Part shown: piece after piece, positions 1 through 9,267 of the stretch | Numbering within the stretch: the first letter of the stretch is position 1 | Layout: every line of letters begins with the position of its first letter | Source of the DNA: Candidatus Nanopelagicales bacterium | GTDB taxonomy: Bacteria; Actinomycetota; Actinomycetes; S36-B12; UBA5976 | DNA length: 64,000 bases | Direction of reading: 5' to 3' | Assembly (NCBI GenBank): GCA_030157865.1 | Contig: JAOATY010000003.1 | Span: 1 to 64,000, forward strand | Program-made: the position numbers and the translations under genes | The notes under the pieces: model-generated | What the model was told of the DNA's origin: nothing | Databases searched by the model: none | The model's input: only the letters and a program-made list of their open reading frames with translations

Positions 1-836
1 GTCAAGCAAGTAGGCCCACCTTCACCACGGTTGATTACATCCGCTTTGTAAATGTGAACTTCGATTCCAGCATCACGAAGTAACTGCGCAGTAATTGGAT
101 TTCCTGATGGCATCACAACTACACCTGGACGAATTGCTAATACGTTGCATGCAAGCGACATATATTCTTCGTCTGGTACCGAGATGGTTTTGATTCCGCG
201 CTTAGCAAGTTCTTGTAACAAGGTCACTGGCGCTTCACGTTCGTAAACAACAGCTAAGTCATCACGAATCGGAGAGATAACGCTCATTAGGTGCAAACAA
301 TATTCTGGACCCATGGCATGTGGCATATGAAATGAAAGGGCTTCGATGCCTTCGGCTGCAAAGATTTCGCGAAGTTGTTTTTCGCCAGCTTCGTTAGTTC
401 GGTAAGTGCGACCGATTGCAACCGTTTTGTTGTCTAACCAAAACATGTCACCGCCGTCGGCAGTTGCATCACCAATAAGAACACCAACAGTTGGCATACC
501 AAGTGCGTTAATGTCGCCAGCCAACATCGCTGGTTCTTTAACACGAGCTTCTTTTGCGCCTTGTAGCTGGATTACACCTGTTGGGGTTGTGAAAGCTGGG
601 TCATAAACGAAACACGCATCTGCCTGACCTGGTGCTTCTGGAAGTACATCAACTTCGCAACCAAGTTCCCGAAGCAGTTCGACAAACGCTGCATGGTCGG
701 CCTGCAGTGCATCAAGATCAAGTTGTTCTGGGTCTCCCAGCCAATGCGCGGCCTGGTAATCCGCATCACGAGTAGGTGGGCGAACTGCCACACGCTTTAG
801 GTTGGCAACTGACGAAGAAACACCGAAATTAGACAT
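1..836 (-). CDS. Dimethylarginine dimethylaminohydrolase / amidinotransferase family protein (C-terminus cut by window edge)
   Basis: Manual minus-strand translation from ATG at 836: MSNFGVSSSVANLKRVAVRPPTRDADYQAAHW...GDATADGGDMFWLDNKTVAIGRTYRTNEAG...; DGGD-type motif typical of DDAH/ADI fold. Absent from the ORF track because it runs off the window. Confidence 0.8.
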   Translation of the reverse strand, partial: MSNFGVSSSVANLKRVAVRPPTRDADYQAAHWLGDPEQLDLDALQADHAAFVELLRELGCEVDVLPEAPGQADACFVYDPAFTTPTGVIQLQGAKEARVKEPAMLAGDINALGMPTVGVLIGDATADGGDMFWLDNKTVAIGRTYRTNEAGEKQLREIFAAEGIEALSFHMPHAMGPEYCLHLMSVISPIRDDLAVVYEREAPVTLLQELAKRGIKTISVPDEEYMSLACNVLAIRPGVVVMPSGNPITAQLLRDAGIEVHIYKADVINRGEGGPTCL

Positions 837-920
837 GTCCCAATCTTTGCGGGCGGTGGCAATTGGCACAAACTCGGATTTTCGCCAAAGGCCTGAAAAC
901 CAGTTAATCTAAAGGTTCGA

Positions 921-1009
921 GGAGACGTCGCATAGTCCGGTCGAGTGCGCCTCACTGCTAATGAGGTAAGGGGTCAAACCCTTCGGAGGTTCAAATCCTC
1001 TCGTCTCCG
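921..1009 (+). tRNA. tRNA-Ser(GCT), class II with long variable arm
   Basis: GGAGACG...CGTCTCC acceptor, anticodon loop CT-GCT-AA, GGTTCAAATCC T-arm, long variable arm; no encoded CCA. Confidence 0.93.
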
Positions 1010-1015
1010 CAGAGA

Positions 1016-1047
1016 AATAATCCCTGCCCTGTTGGGCAGGGATTATT
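1016..1047 (+). terminator. Rho-independent-type hairpin after tRNA-Ser
   Basis: AATAATCCCTGCCC-TGTT-GGGCAGGGATTATT perfect stem followed by T-rich sequence. Confidence 0.8.
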
Positions 1048-1128
1048 TATTTGTTCGGAATATGAACGGGGAGGATTTGGGAGGAGCTTGCGCAAGCAAG
1101 CGACGGCTCCTCTCGTCCAACCAAAAAA

Positions 1129-1158
1129 GAAGAGCCCCGAATAAATTCGGGGCTCTTC
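1129..1158. terminator. Second strong hairpin in the tRNA-Ser / tRNA-like intergenic region
   Basis: GAAGAGCCCCGAA-TAAA-TTCGGGGCTCTTC, perfect 13-bp stem. Confidence 0.6.
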
Positions 1159-1311
1159 CAAACGAATAGAGATTTCTATCGCGGCCTTGACTGTTAAATA
1201 TCATTTCATGAAATGTCTATACGTCAAGCGTTCACTCACAGATTCAATCAATCCACAGCGCGATTCTCGGACTTTTCTCTCATAGACCCTGGCAAGAAAA
1301 TCTATGTGGGC

Positions 1312-1384
1312 GCCTCTGTATCTCAACGGATAGAGAGCGGTCTTGACTAAGCCGAAAATGTGGGTTCGAATCCCACCAGGGGCT
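1312..1384 (+). tRNA. tRNA with atypical anticodon arm (formal anticodon GAC; body Arg-like)
   Basis: GCCTCTG/CAGGGGC acceptor, TCTC/GAGA D-stem, GTGGG-TTCGAAT-CCCAC T-arm, 73 nt overall; anticodon region CGGTC-TTGACTA-AGCCG has a C-A closing mismatch (alternative 9-nt loop CTTGACTAA). Confidence 0.7.
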
Positions 1385-1399
1385 CCCAGTCATTACCGG

Positions 1400-1423
1400 G
1401 GTCGGTGGAGAATTCCACCGACC
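1400..1423. terminator. Hairpin between the tRNA (+) and convergent reductase gene (-)
   Basis: GGTCGGTGGA-GAAT-TCCACCGACC. Confidence 0.65.
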
Positions 1424-1434
1424 TTGCGCCCAAC

Positions 1435-2685
1435 CTAAACCCGCACGTCCGCCGCTGGGAACGGAACACGATCATCGAACTTAACGGACAACCGTCCAGC
1501 AGTTCGCCACACTCTTGCCAGTGCATCAGAATCTTCTTCGGTTACCAGGTTGCCCATGACGCGAAGCGCAAGTTTCATAATCGTGCGCGAACGCATTCCA
1601 ACTGGTCCTGCTTTCGGCAACAACCCAGGAACAGTTAGTAGACCGGCAAGACGTCGCGCAATCGAGAACGCATAACCATAATGAGTACGCAGTTCAGCTG
1701 GCCAGGCAACAGTGAAATCGTTTTCGGTTTCTAACATCTGCGCTGCAAGCCGACCAGTTTCTAATCCGTAATCGATGCCTTCACCGTTAAGTGGATTAAC
1801 ACACCCAGCTGCATCACCGACGAACATAAAGTTCTTGCCAGCGATTCCTGAGACAGCTCCACCCATTGGCAACAAGAAAGACCACGGCATTCGAATGTCG
1901 CCAGAAAGTTTCCAGTCCTCGCGCTGTTGGTCTGCATATGTATTCATCAGTGCGCGAAGGTTTACATCAGCAGGTCGCTTGTTGGTTGCAAGAGTTCCAA
2001 CGCCAACATTCACTTCACCGTTTGCTAGCGGGAAAATCCATCCGTAACCTGAAAGAATTTCATTCTTATCGCCGCGCAATTCCAAGTGTGATGAGATCCA
2101 TGGATCGTCATGACGTTCACTCTTGATGTAACCGCGAGCAGCAACACCATACGCAGTATCGCGATGCCATTCCCGACCAAGTTTGCGACCAAGTTGGGAA
2201 CGTGCACCGTCTGCAATGATTACTGAGTTTGCATTGATAGTCACGGTTCCAGTTTCGGTTCTAACAATTACAGATTTAATAGCACCGGCATCCATCACCA
2301 CGTCAGTTGCGCTGTGACCTTCAAGCACAGTTGCGCCTGCGGCTTTGGCGATCAACATGATTTGTTCATCAAGTTCCATGCGTGGTGCGGCGCCACCATA
2401 AGAAGGTAGAGATCCACCTGGCCATGGCAGCAATAACTCTTGGCCGAATCCTGCGGCACGAAGTCCCATGTTGCGAGCTCGACCTGATAACCAATCACTT
2501 AATCCGATGGCGTTCAGTTCCGAAATTGCTCGCGGAGTTAAGCCATCGCCACATGGTTTGTCGCGAGGAAAAACTGCGGAATCAATCAATACAACTTGGC
2601 GACCTGCGCGCGCTGCGTAAGTTGCAGCTGAAGAACCCGCAGGTCCAGCTCCTACAACTAATACGTCGGTATTGATCTCGCTCAC
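1435..2685 (-). CDS. Geranylgeranyl reductase family FAD-dependent oxidoreductase (MenJ-like)
   Basis: N-terminal GxGxxG Rossmann (VLVVGAGPAGSSAATYAAR), PCGDG motif, FVGDAAGCVNPLNGEGIDYGLETGR motif. Confidence 0.9.
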   Translation of the reverse strand: MSEINTDVLVVGAGPAGSSAATYAARAGRQVVLIDSAVFPRDKPCGDGLTPRAISELNAIGLSDWLSGRARNMGLRAAGFGQELLLPWPGGSLPSYGGAAPRMELDEQIMLIAKAAGATVLEGHSATDVVMDAGAIKSVIVRTETGTVTINANSVIIADGARSQLGRKLGREWHRDTAYGVAARGYIKSERHDDPWISSHLELRGDKNEILSGYGWIFPLANGEVNVGVGTLATNKRPADVNLRALMNTYADQQREDWKLSGDIRMPWSFLLPMGGAVSGIAGKNFMFVGDAAGCVNPLNGEGIDYGLETGRLAAQMLETENDFTVAWPAELRTHYGYAFSIARRLAGLLTVPGLLPKAGPVGMRSRTIMKLALRVMGNLVTEEDSDALARVWRTAGRLSVKFDDRVPFPAADVRV

Positions 2686-2751
2686 TTACTTATTCTCTCG
2701 CGTTACTGGAATAACTGCATATTTAGATTTCCATGACTATGAAGACACGCA

Positions 2752-2950
2752 AAAACCTTCTGCGTCAAAACGCTCCGCTCGCGTCCCAGATTTCATTGCC
2801 CATCATTTTGTATTGCAGGCAATTAAGACCTGGAAAACTTCTGAGGTGAAACTACGGAGTGAGCGTCGGTCCCCAGATTTCATGCTGATCCATAGGATCT
2901 GCATACTGAAATTGGGGACGCGAGCGGAGCGTTTCACCGAGGAAGGTTTT
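2752..2950. repeat. Nested long inverted repeat between upp and the reductase gene
   Basis: Arms 2768-2787 (aaacgctccgctcgcgtccc) and 2915-2934 (gggacgcgagcggagcgttt) are a perfect 20-bp inverted repeat, extended by aaaaccttc (2752-2760) / gaaggtttt (2942-2950); inner hairpin 2869-2919. Confidence 0.85.
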
Positions 2951-2975
2951 CTAGGTCTAGCGCTTGAGCTAAAAG

Positions 2976-3614
2976 CTAAACAACACCAAATAAACGATCG
3001 CCAGCATCGCCAAGGCCTGGAACGATGTAACCCTTTTCGTTTAACTTCTCATCTACGGCTGCAGTTACCAACGTGACATCAACATCGCGACCAGCAAGTG
3101 CCGCTTCAACCGCTGCGATTCCTTCTGGTGCAGATAGCAAGCAGATCGCAGTGATTTGATTCGCGCCGCGCTCGAGCATCAAGTCGATAGCTGCAATCAA
3201 AGTTCCACCGGTGGCCAACATTGGATCAAGTAAGAAAACTTGACGGCCCTTTAGGTCTCCTGGAATGCGATCGGCATATGTAGTTGGTTGCAAGGTGTCA
3301 TGATCACGAACCATGCCAAGGAATCCAACTTCAGCAGTTGGTAAAAGTCGGGTCATGCCATCGAGCATTCCCAGGCCCGCGCGAAGGATTGGAATCACAA
3401 CTGGAGTTGGCGCAGCCAAGCGAACACCTTGGGCTGGGGCAACTGGAGTCTGCACAGTTACTGCTTCCACGCGAATCGATCGAGTTGCTTCATAGGCAAG
3501 AAGCATCACTAGTTCGTCAGCTAGGCGGCGAAAAGTAGGTGAATCTGTTCGTTCATCTCGCAACGCAGTTAGCTTGTGAGAAATCAGTGGGTGTTCAGTA
3601 ATTAGTTTGCGCAC
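2976..3614 (-). CDS. upp: Uracil phosphoribosyltransferase
   Basis: [45 protein letters not shown]..., [27 protein letters not shown] motifs. Confidence 0.95.
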   Translation of the reverse strand: MRKLITEHPLISHKLTALRDERTDSPTFRRLADELVMLLAYEATRSIRVEAVTVQTPVAPAQGVRLAAPTPVVIPILRAGLGMLDGMTRLLPTAEVGFLGMVRDHDTLQPTTYADRIPGDLKGRQVFLLDPMLATGGTLIAAIDLMLERGANQITAICLLSAPEGIAAVEAALAGRDVDVTLVTAAVDEKLNEKGYIVPGLGDAGDRLFGVV

Positions 3615-3825
3615 GTGTTCACAATAACTGGCGCACCCAATAATCCAGCGCTTGGATCTGCGTTCTGTTAACAGTGTGACTGATGTGACTTATGTCGGCT
3701 TGCTCAATGACAGATTAATTACAGTTTTCTGAACCAGCACACCGAGCGCGCACTAAAAACTCACTCAACGTAGAATTCCTATAGATATTGCGAATGTCGC
3801 AGTGTTGTTAAGAGAGGAGCCCTCC

Positions 3826-4890
3826 GTGTTGAAGGGTGTAAAACTTGCCTCAGTCCTAGCTGTAGCGTCATTGGCGCTTGCAGCATGTGGATCAAGTGGC
3901 GATAGCGCAGAAAGTGCAGCACCAGCTGAAACTGCTGCAACTTCAAGCGTCAAGGTCGGTATGGCCTATGACCAAGATGGTAAGGGTGACGGCTCGTTCA
4001 ACGACGCTGCATTCGCTGGCCTTTCAAAGGCTCAGACCGATCTTGGTGTTGAAATCAAGGAAGTTAACTCAGGATCAAGCGCAACTGATGCAACTCGCGA
4101 AGAACTTCTAACCCTTCTTGCTGATGGTGGATACAACCCAGTTATCGCAGTTGGCTTCGCATACAGCACAGCACTAGCTGCAGTTGCTCCAAAGTTCCCA
4201 GAAACAACTTTCGCAATCGTTGACTCAGTTGTTGAATCACCAAACGTTGGTTCATTGGTCTTTGCTGCAGAGCAGGGTTCATACCTAACAGGTGTTATCG
4301 CAGCAACTGCATCGAAGTCCGGCACAATCGGCTTCATCGGTGGCATGGAAATCGATCTAATCAAGGCTTTTGAAGCTGGTTACATCGAAGGTGCAAAGTC
4401 TGTTAACCCAGACATCAAGATTGAATCCAAGTACATGGGCGCTGCAGGCGACAACACAGCATGGAACGTGCCTGAAAAGGCTAAGACTGCAACTGATGGC
4501 ATGATCGCCAACGGTGCAGACGTTATCTATGCTGCTGCTGGTGGTTCCGGTCTAGGCATGTTCCAGTCTGTAAAGGCTGCTGCTGATGGCGGAGCAACTG
4601 TATGGGCAATCGGTGTTGACTCTGATCAGTACACCGTTCCAGCTCTTGCTGAATACAAGGACATCATCTTGACATCCATGTTGAAGCGCGTTGACGTAGC
4701 TGTATACGACGTAATCGCAGCCGTAGTTGATGGAGCACCACTAGTTGGTGTTAACAACTTCGACCTATCCAAGGATGGCGTCGGTTACGCAACATCCAAC
4801 TCTGCTGTATCTGAATTCTCAGGCGCTGCTGATGCAGCTGCCGAGAAGATCAAGTCCGGCGAAGTTACTGTTGGTACAACCGTTCAGTAA
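3826..4890 (+). CDS. BMP family (nucleoside-binding) ABC transporter substrate-binding lipoprotein
   Basis: Lipobox LALAACG; VKVGMAYDQDGKGDGSFNDAAFAGL BMP motif. GTG at 3826 with upstream agagagga preferred over the ORF-track start at 3802. Confidence 0.92.
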   Translation: MLKGVKLASVLAVASLALAACGSSGDSAESAAPAETAATSSVKVGMAYDQDGKGDGSFNDAAFAGLSKAQTDLGVEIKEVNSGSSATDATREELLTLLADGGYNPVIAVGFAYSTALAAVAPKFPETTFAIVDSVVESPNVGSLVFAAEQGSYLTGVIAATASKSGTIGFIGGMEIDLIKAFEAGYIEGAKSVNPDIKIESKYMGAAGDNTAWNVPEKAKTATDGMIANGADVIYAAAGGSGLGMFQSVKAAADGGATVWAIGVDSDQYTVPALAEYKDIILTSMLKRVDVAVYDVIAAVVDGAPLVGVNNFDLSKDGVGYATSNSAVSEFSGAADAAAEKIKSGEVTVGTTVQ

Positions 4891-4902
4891 TTAATCACTA
4901 CA

Positions 4903-4938
4903 GTGAGGCTCGGGTGGATTTTTCCACCCGAGCCTCAC
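4903..4938 (+). terminator. Hairpin after the BMP lipoprotein gene
   Basis: GTGAGGCTCGGGTGGA-TTTT-TCCACCCGAGCCTCAC then TTTTTG. Confidence 0.85.
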
Positions 4939-5001
4939 TTTTTGTTTAAAGAAGTCGTAAGTTTAGTTAGTACCAAAGTCTGAAAGGCGCGGTTTAAGCG
5001 A

Positions 5002-6528
5002 ATGAGCCAAAGTGCACTAGCGGTTGAACTCAAGGGAATCTGGAAACGATTCCCTGGAGTAATTGCAAACAGCGACATAAATCTAAAGGTAACTTCTGGA
5101 ACAGTTCATGCCATCGTTGGCGAGAACGGTGCTGGCAAGTCAACACTTATGAAAATTCTTTATGGCATGCAAAAAGCTGACGAAGGAACGATCTCCATTA
5201 ATGGCAGCGATCTTGTTTTCAATTCGCCTTCAGACGCAATTGATTCAGGCATTGGCATGGTCCACCAACACTTTATGTTGGCTGACAACTTCACAGTTTT
5301 AGAAAACATTGTTTTAGGTAGCGAACCAAAGAACGGCATTCGCTTAGATTTTGCAAAAGCTCGCAAACAGATTTCAGACATCGCGGCTGAGAATGGTCTT
5401 GCTGTAGATCCAGACGTATTAGTAAGTGAACTTGGCGTTGGCGATAGACAAAGAATTGAAATTCTTAAAGTGCTTTATCGCGGCGCAAAGATTTTGATCT
5501 TGGATGAACCAACTGCAGTTTTAGTTCCACACGAAGTTGATGAACTATTCAACACACTTCGCGATCTTAAAAAAGAAGGACTAACTGTTATCTTCATCAG
5601 TCACAAACTTGATGAAGTTTTGTCGATCGCTGATGAAATCACAGTTATTCGTCAAGGAACAACGGTCGGAAGTGTTAACCCACATACTCAAAATGTTTCA
5701 GCACGAGATCTTGCCGAAATGATGGTTGGTAATGAATTACCAACTCCAGATGCAGTCGGCGACACAATTCAGGATGAAGTTGTACTTAAAGTTGAAAATC
5801 TTTCCGTCTTTGCAAAAGGTGGCAAAGCAATTGTTGATGACATTTCATTCCAGATTCGGGCTGGTGAAATTGTCGGCATCGCAGGTGTTGAAGGAAATGG
5901 TCAAGCTGAAATTCTTGACGCCTTAATGGGTATTGAATCCGCATCCGGGCGAGTGCAGTTCAAAGATGAAGACATCACAAACAAGTCAACACGTCATCGT
6001 CGAGAGCTTGGCATTGGATTCATTCCAGAAGATCGTCATCGTCAGGCACTGATGTTGGAAGCTCCACTTTGGGAAAACCGAATGCTTGGACACCAAACAA
6101 AAGCTCCGAATGCCAAGGGCATGTGGCTAACCCCACGAAGTGCGAAAGCCGACACCAAGCGAATCGTTGAAGAGTATGACGTACGCACTCCAAACATTGA
6201 TGTTCTTGCTAGCGCTCTTTCAGGTGGTAACCAACAGAAACTTATCGTTGGCCGTGAAATGTCTGGCGAACCAAAACTTCTAATTGCTGCACATCCAACT
6301 CGTGGTGTTGATGTTGGCGCGCAAGCTGCCATCTGGGATCACATTCGTCATGCTCGCCAGTCAGGACTTGCAGTATTACTAGTTTCTGCAGACCTTGATG
6401 AGCTAATTGGACTTAGCGACAACATTAAGATTTTACTTCGCGGCAAGTTCGTTGCTGATGCTGATCCGGCAACAGTTACACCGCAAGAACTTGGTACTGC
6501 GATGACCGGAGCAGGAGAGGCTGCCTAA
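5002..6528 (+). CDS. Nucleoside-type ABC transporter, duplicated ATP-binding protein
   Basis: Two ABC domains; GENGAGKSTLMKIL Walker A, LSGGNQQK signature in the second half. Confidence 0.93.
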   Translation: MSQSALAVELKGIWKRFPGVIANSDINLKVTSGTVHAIVGENGAGKSTLMKILYGMQKADEGTISINGSDLVFNSPSDAIDSGIGMVHQHFMLADNFTVLENIVLGSEPKNGIRLDFAKARKQISDIAAENGLAVDPDVLVSELGVGDRQRIEILKVLYRGAKILILDEPTAVLVPHEVDELFNTLRDLKKEGLTVIFISHKLDEVLSIADEITVIRQGTTVGSVNPHTQNVSARDLAEMMVGNELPTPDAVGDTIQDEVVLKVENLSVFAKGGKAIVDDISFQIRAGEIVGIAGVEGNGQAEILDALMGIESASGRVQFKDEDITNKSTRHRRELGIGFIPEDRHRQALMLEAPLWENRMLGHQTKAPNAKGMWLTPRSAKADTKRIVEEYDVRTPNIDVLASALSGGNQQKLIVGREMSGEPKLLIAAHPTRGVDVGAQAAIWDHIRHARQSGLAVLLVSADLDELIGLSDNIKILLRGKFVADADPATVTPQELGTAMTGAGEAA

Positions 6529-7613
6529 TGAATCTTCGAAGAATTGGTACCAGTCTGATTGCACCTGCAATCGGTCTATTTGTTTCGCTAGCCGTAACTG
6601 CAGTCATCTTGGTTGCAATCGGTGCAAGTGTCTCGACTGTTTTTTCTTCAATGTGGAATTACGGAACTTCACCGCGCGCGATGTCGCTGATGCTTAACTT
6701 GGCAACGATTTATTTCTTGAGTGCGTTGGCGGTTTCCATCGGATTCAAAATGAATCTGTTCAACATTGGTGTTAACGGTCAATACGTTCTTGCTGCGCTT
6801 GCTGCTGCTGTAGTTGCAAGTAATTTAACTCTGCCTAAGGTCGCATCGGTTAGCATCACAATTTTTGTTGCGATGTTTGTTGGCGCCGCGTGGGCTGGCA
6901 TCTCAGCATGGTTAAAGGTAGCCCGAGGTGTCAGTGAAGTTATTTCAACCATCATGTTGAACTTCATTGCGATTGGAATTATCAGTTACATAATTGTGCG
7001 TACTCCAATTGGAACCGAAACTAGTTTGAACATTCGTGGCACCAAGGCAATTCCAGAAACCGGAATGCTTCGTGGAATCGCTTTTATCGATCCTGGAACT
7101 CAAATCTATGGATTCTTCTTTATCGCTATTTTCATCGGTGTTGCATATTGGTTCTTACTAAACCGCACACGGTTTGGTTTTGATCTGCGCGCAACTGGTA
7201 AATCAGCAACAGCTGCTCGTACAAGTGGCGTGCAATCAAATCGAATGATCTATGTAACTATGTTGCTTTCCGGAGCTGTCGCTGGATTAGTTGGTCTTCC
7301 TTATCTATTGGGTGACACCGGCTCATACACTTTGCAGTTCCCAACTGACTGGGGATTCATCGGTATCGCCATTGCCTTGCTGGGTAGAAACAATCCACTA
7401 GGTATTGCGTTAGGCGCGATACTTTGGGCCTTCTTAGATATCTCAAGTGGCCAACTAGTTCTCGAAGGTGTGCCGAGAGAAATCTCCACAATCATGCAGG
7501 GCTTAATTGTGATCGTTGTTGTAATTTCCTACGAAGTAGTTCGTCGCTACCAAGTGAAGAGTGAGCAAACAAGTGTTGCTAAAGCATTAGCCAAGCAGGA
7601 GGCATCAGTATGA
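6528..7613 (+). CDS. ABC transporter permease (nucleoside uptake)
   Basis: Multi-TM BPD_transp_2-like protein; start overlaps the stop of the ATPase gene. Confidence 0.92.
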   Translation: MNLRRIGTSLIAPAIGLFVSLAVTAVILVAIGASVSTVFSSMWNYGTSPRAMSLMLNLATIYFLSALAVSIGFKMNLFNIGVNGQYVLAALAAAVVASNLTLPKVASVSITIFVAMFVGAAWAGISAWLKVARGVSEVISTIMLNFIAIGIISYIIVRTPIGTETSLNIRGTKAIPETGMLRGIAFIDPGTQIYGFFFIAIFIGVAYWFLLNRTRFGFDLRATGKSATAARTSGVQSNRMIYVTMLLSGAVAGLVGLPYLLGDTGSYTLQFPTDWGFIGIAIALLGRNNPLGIALGAILWAFLDISSGQLVLEGVPREISTIMQGLIVIVVVISYEVVRRYQVKSEQTSVAKALAKQEASV

Positions 7614-8824
7614 CTTACTTGAAATCTCGTAGATTTATTGGCGCTGCCTTTACGGCAATCACCATGCTTTCCATTACTCGCACCATCACAGGCAATGGTG
7701 ACCTCACTAGCACTGTGACTATTGCGCAGGCTTTGGTATTCGCATCCCCGATTGCGTTGGCTGGTCTTGCAGGTATCTGGGCAGAGCGCGCGGGCGTAAT
7801 CAACATTGGCCTTGAAGGCATGATGATCCTGGGTACCTTCGGTGCTGGCTGGGCTGGTTGGCAGTGGGGTGTTTGGGCTGGCGTCTTAGCTGGCGTGATC
7901 TTTGGAGCTATCGGAGGTTTACTTCTCGCAGTAGCCGCCGTTACCTTCGGCGTGGATCAAATTATTGCTGGAACCGCGATTAACCTCTTGGCACTTGGTC
8001 TAACTAAGTTCCTAGCAATCTTGCTATTCACAAATGCTCCGGGTGGTGGACAAGCACAGTCACCACCGATCAAGGGTGAGATTCCAACTTTCACGGTTGA
8101 ATCAATTGTGGAGCCACTAACTTCACTGCATGAAAAGGGAATCTTCTTCATCAGTGATCTAGCTGGAATTCTTGCTGGTTTGTTCTACAACTTGTCACTA
8201 CTGACCATCATTACGTTCTTACTATTCGTAATGACAAGTTACCTACTTTGGAAAACTGCATTTGGTCTGCGTTTACGTAGTGCTGGTGAAAACCCATGGG
8301 CGGCCGACTCACTAGGTGTGAAGGTTGTGCAGTTCAAGTACGCAGCAGTGGTGTTCTCCGGAATGCTTGCCGGTCTTGGTGGCGCTTACCTATCTATCGC
8401 TTCAACTATCTACCGAAACGGCAACACTGCTGGTCGTGGTTACATCGGTTTAGCAACCATGATCTTCGGTGACTGGCGGCCAGGTGGTACTGCTGCTGGT
8501 GCATTGATGTTTGGTTACATCGACACTTTGCGTTTGATCGACACTGGAAATCAAAACGTTAAAGGTTTGATTCTGCTTGGTGCAATCATCTTGTTCGCAA
8601 TCGGTGGCATCATGCTTCGTCGTGCTCGTCGCAACTCTGCAGTCGGTTTCTTGATTCTTGGTTCCGTAATGATTGGCGCCTACTTCTCAGCTACTTCATT
8701 CCCACCAGAAGTTGCCCAGGTTGCTCCATACATAACCACTCTGTTGGTACTTGCAACTGCGTCACAAAATCTGCGACCGCCAGCTGCTGACGGTGTTCCT
8801 TATCGAAAGGGAGATCATCACTAA
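7610..8824 (+). CDS. ABC transporter permease (nucleoside uptake), second subunit
   Basis: AERAGVINIGLEGMMILGTFGA motif typical of this permease family; 4-bp overlap with the previous gene. Confidence 0.92.
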   Translation: MTYLKSRRFIGAAFTAITMLSITRTITGNGDLTSTVTIAQALVFASPIALAGLAGIWAERAGVINIGLEGMMILGTFGAGWAGWQWGVWAGVLAGVIFGAIGGLLLAVAAVTFGVDQIIAGTAINLLALGLTKFLAILLFTNAPGGGQAQSPPIKGEIPTFTVESIVEPLTSLHEKGIFFISDLAGILAGLFYNLSLLTIITFLLFVMTSYLLWKTAFGLRLRSAGENPWAADSLGVKVVQFKYAAVVFSGMLAGLGGAYLSIASTIYRNGNTAGRGYIGLATMIFGDWRPGGTAAGALMFGYIDTLRLIDTGNQNVKGLILLGAIILFAIGGIMLRRARRNSAVGFLILGSVMIGAYFSATSFPPEVAQVAPYITTLLVLATASQNLRPPAADGVPYRKGDHH

Positions 8825-9219
8825 TGGAAATCAATTGGGATGAATTGCGAAGTGCCGCAAGTGCGGCAATGTCGAAAGCGTATGCACCATATTCGAACTT
8901 TCCAGTTGGTGTTGCTGGATTAGTTGATGACGGTCGAATTGTCACTGGCTGCAATGTAGAGAACGCTGCATATGGTGTTGCGTTGTGTGCTGAATGTGGC
9001 TTGATCTCAAGTTTGATTAGCACTGGCGGCGGCAAACTGGTTGCGGTTGCTTGTGTAGATCGACATGGCAACGCACTGATGCCTTGTGGTCGTTGTCGTC
9101 AATTACTTTGGGAACACGGTGGTCCGAATTGTCTGCTTGATTCGGTATCTGGAATCAAGTCAATGACCGAGATACTTCCGGACGCATTTGGCGCGCATGA
9201 TTTAACGGATCGCCTTTAA
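8824..9219 (+). CDS. cdd: Cytidine deaminase
   Basis: CNVENAAYG and PCGRCRQLLWE zinc motifs. Confidence 0.94.
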   Translation: MEINWDELRSAASAAMSKAYAPYSNFPVGVAGLVDDGRIVTGCNVENAAYGVALCAECGLISSLISTGGGKLVAVACVDRHGNALMPCGRCRQLLWEHGGPNCLLDSVSGIKSMTEILPDAFGAHDLTDRL

Positions 9220-9267
9220 ACGCATTAGCCTTACAGGTATGACACTTCCCCGAGTGAAATTAACATC

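Noticed and set aside
945-1169. 74-aa ORF across tRNA-Ser and downstream hairpins
   Set aside because: Overlaps a clear tRNA and two terminators; no recognisable protein.
1360-1638. 92-aa ORF starting in the tRNA at 1312-1384
   Set aside because: Overlaps the tRNA and is antisense to the well-supported reductase gene.
2672-3076. 134-aa ORF opposite upp 3' end and the inverted repeat
   Set aside because: Composed of the inverted repeat plus antisense upp; no coding signal of its own.
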